A stretch of 52,930 nucleotides of DNA from Gammaproteobacteria bacterium. Its GTDB lineage: Bacteria; Pseudomonadota; Gammaproteobacteria; GRL18. Position numbers and translations under genes: made by a program. Positions within the stretch are counted from its first letter, which is position 1; every line of letters begins with the position of its first letter. This document shows, piece by piece, positions 52,093-52,930 of this stretch. The notes below the pieces were generated by a model. It did not search any database and was not told the origin of the DNA. It saw only the letters and a list, made by a program, of their open reading frames with translations. The stretch lies in NCBI GenBank assembly GCA_027012135.1, contig JALUZF010000244.1, positions 1 through 52,930 on the forward strand, written 5' to 3'.

Positions 52093-52513
52093 TTTATTAC
52101 TCGGCTTTTCTACCATGCTGTTATGTCTGTTTCTGCAGATTTATCTGCTGGTGGCAACCATCGGTTACTATATGCGTCACCGCTTTGGCGTTAAGCAGAC
52201 CGGAATGCTGGCTCATCTGCTGACCTTCAGTATTGTCATGATTATGCTGCTGGTAGGCAATATGGCACAGATTTCCCTATGGGCCTTTTTATTTATGTAT
52301 CTGGATGAATTTAATATTTTTCACACCGCGTTTTACCATTCCATGGTCAATTTCGGCTCACTGGGCTACGGTGATATTGTAATGTCAGAAAAACACCGCC
52401 TGCTGGGTGCCTTTGAGGCCATTAACGGGGTGTTAATGATTGGTATCTCTACGGCTGCATTATCCACCCCGTTTAAGGATCTGTTAAAAGCCAGGATTAC
52501 TATTGAGGATTAG
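52082..52513 (+). CDS. Two-TM potassium-channel-like protein
   Basis: A 143-residue membrane protein with segments at about 5-28, 45-70 and 108-130. A pore loop carries GSLGYGDIV, the K+ selectivity filter GYGD at residues 95-98. There is no RCK/TrkA-N regulatory domain. AGGAAG precedes the ATG, and the start overlaps the DUF2955 gene by 11 bp, so the channel is co-translated with the pump. Its role in the pump operon is unclear; it may balance charge or potential. Confidence 0.85.
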   Translation: MLTNLLLGFSTMLLCLFLQIYLLVATIGYYMRHRFGVKQTGMLAHLLTFSIVMIMLLVGNMAQISLWAFLFMYLDEFNIFHTAFYHSMVNFGSLGYGDIVMSEKHRLLGAFEAINGVLMIGISTAALSTPFKDLLKARITIED

Positions 52514-52526
52514 AGTAATAACTCAC

Positions 52527-52631
52527 AAGTAAATTCCGGAGGACTTTTATCAGTTTCATTGTTATTTTGATATCACTATGCCCTGATAATTCCAAAATGG
52601 TGCGTATATCGTAATTTTCCCACGCAAATGA
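52527..52631 (-). pseudogene. Remnant of an IntI-like tyrosine recombinase C-terminus
   Basis: The minus strand encodes SFAWENYDIRTILELSGHSD and TMKLIKVLRN, recognisably the box II end of integron-type integrases ([32 protein letters not shown]). About four residues are missing after SFA, the catalytic Arg/His of box II are lost, and the Tyr region is degraded. The surrounding open frame (52500-52697) gives no more similarity. A dead fragment. Confidence 0.65.
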
Positions 52632-52818
52632 CTGGCAATAAAATGCCTGTAAATATGAGAAGAAGCTATTTTGGATTAGCCGAATAGTGCAAATCAATTA
52701 ATATCATGAAAAAAACCTACGGCAAAAACCCCAATAAAAGCGAAGTCACTTTGTACAAATATATTGCTCTGGCTTTGGTAGTCTCCTAGAAATAAGAATT
52801 AAATTAAAATTTTTACTA
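52632..52818. other. Degenerate DNA between recombinase remnant and IS end
   Basis: AT-rich sequence with no gene I can support. A 27-codon frame at 52706-52789 (starts MKKTYGKNPNKSEV) has no ribosome site and no recognised similarity. Confidence 0.3.
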
Positions 52819-52930
52819 GGGGCTGTTGATCTTTTGTGTACAAAATTTAACCATTCCACATAGGAAGCCACACCATACAACAGCCTAATGCTAATGTGCT
52901 GGCATAATTTCTTTCCAGTTTATCATAGCG
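52819..52930 (-). mobile_element. End of an IS5-family insertion sequence (cut by window edge)
   Basis: GGGGCTGTTGATCTTTTG from 52819 resembles the terminal repeat of IS427/IS1031-type IS5 elements and lies 28 bp outside the transposase stop. The other end is beyond the window, so the target duplication cannot be checked. Confidence 0.65.
52847..52930 (-). CDS. IS5-family transposase, C-terminal 27 codons
   Basis: The minus strand reads RYDKLERNYASTLALGCCMV, then WLPMWNG and a stop at 52847. RYDKL-RN is the typical end of IS5-family DDE transposases, which finish in a short hydrophobic tail. The rest lies past the window edge, so intactness is unknown. Confidence 0.75.
   Translation of the reverse strand, partial: RYDKLERNYASTLALGCCMVWLPMWNG

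Noticed and set aside
52706-52789. 27-codon frame between the recombinase remnant and the IS end
   Set aside because: No ribosome site, no similarity and in degenerate DNA.

Overview
The window looks like chromosome from a free-living gammaproteobacterium with a GC content in the mid-40s judged by eye. The evidence is gene content: an E. coli-type queuosine pathway, trmJ, a TIGR02647-like protein, single-chain class I fumarase, a moxR-bat operon, a LapA-type adhesin and several c-di-GMP proteins. I cannot name the genus. I found no rRNA, tRNA or CRISPR array. Mobile DNA is limited to a small palindromic element with a related partial copy, and a recombinase remnant plus an IS5-family end at the right edge.

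Layout. 1-4147 (-): the N-terminal 1,382 codons of a very large LapA-like surface adhesin with an N-terminal retention module, a TAAG protease site and LamG domains nested inside repeat modules. 4264-9237 (-): two unknown genes, trmJ, a small membrane protein and queE, a three-domain queD and queC. 9355-12771: cobO-bluB (+), then a TIGR02647-like gene, an MBL-fold hydrolase and an HDOD protein (-). 12916-16060: fumarase (+), a helix-hairpin-helix protein (-) and a NapH/CcoG-like polyferredoxin (+).

16300-31482 (+) is the most striking block. It holds a YfdX-family periplasmic protein, a histidine kinase, a sigma54-type response regulator, an acetolactate-synthase-like enzyme, an FMN glutamate-synthase-like enzyme, and moxR-DUF58-DUF4381-batA-batB/C-batD. 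Good sigma54 -24/-12 elements lie before both yfdX and moxR. Each is preceded, 60-72 bp upstream, by the same near-perfect palindrome (core GAATATTCACC or TAATATTCACC). The simplest reading is that the response regulator encoded between them drives both transcription units.

31550-40837 (-): a rhodanese and an alpha/beta hydrolase, then a TonB receptor - YfiR - hybrid kinase operon and a GGDEF/HD-GYP protein. 41150-44949 (+): a TRIC-type channel, a DUF4332 protein, the palindromic element and a TVP38-flavoprotein fusion. 44946-47894 (-): a PAS-GGDEF-EAL protein and a 66-aa unknown protein with a near-consensus promoter and twin palindromes. 48236-52513 (+): a NodT - HlyD - DUF2955 efflux operon ending in a small K+-channel-like protein. 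52527-52930: an IntI-like recombinase remnant and the 3' end of an IS5-family element.

The adhesin, the GGDEF/HD-GYP and GGDEF/EAL proteins and YfiR suggest c-di-GMP control of surface attachment. The yfdX-bat block suggests an envelope-stress response under two-component/sigma54 control. Both are inferences from family knowledge and layout.
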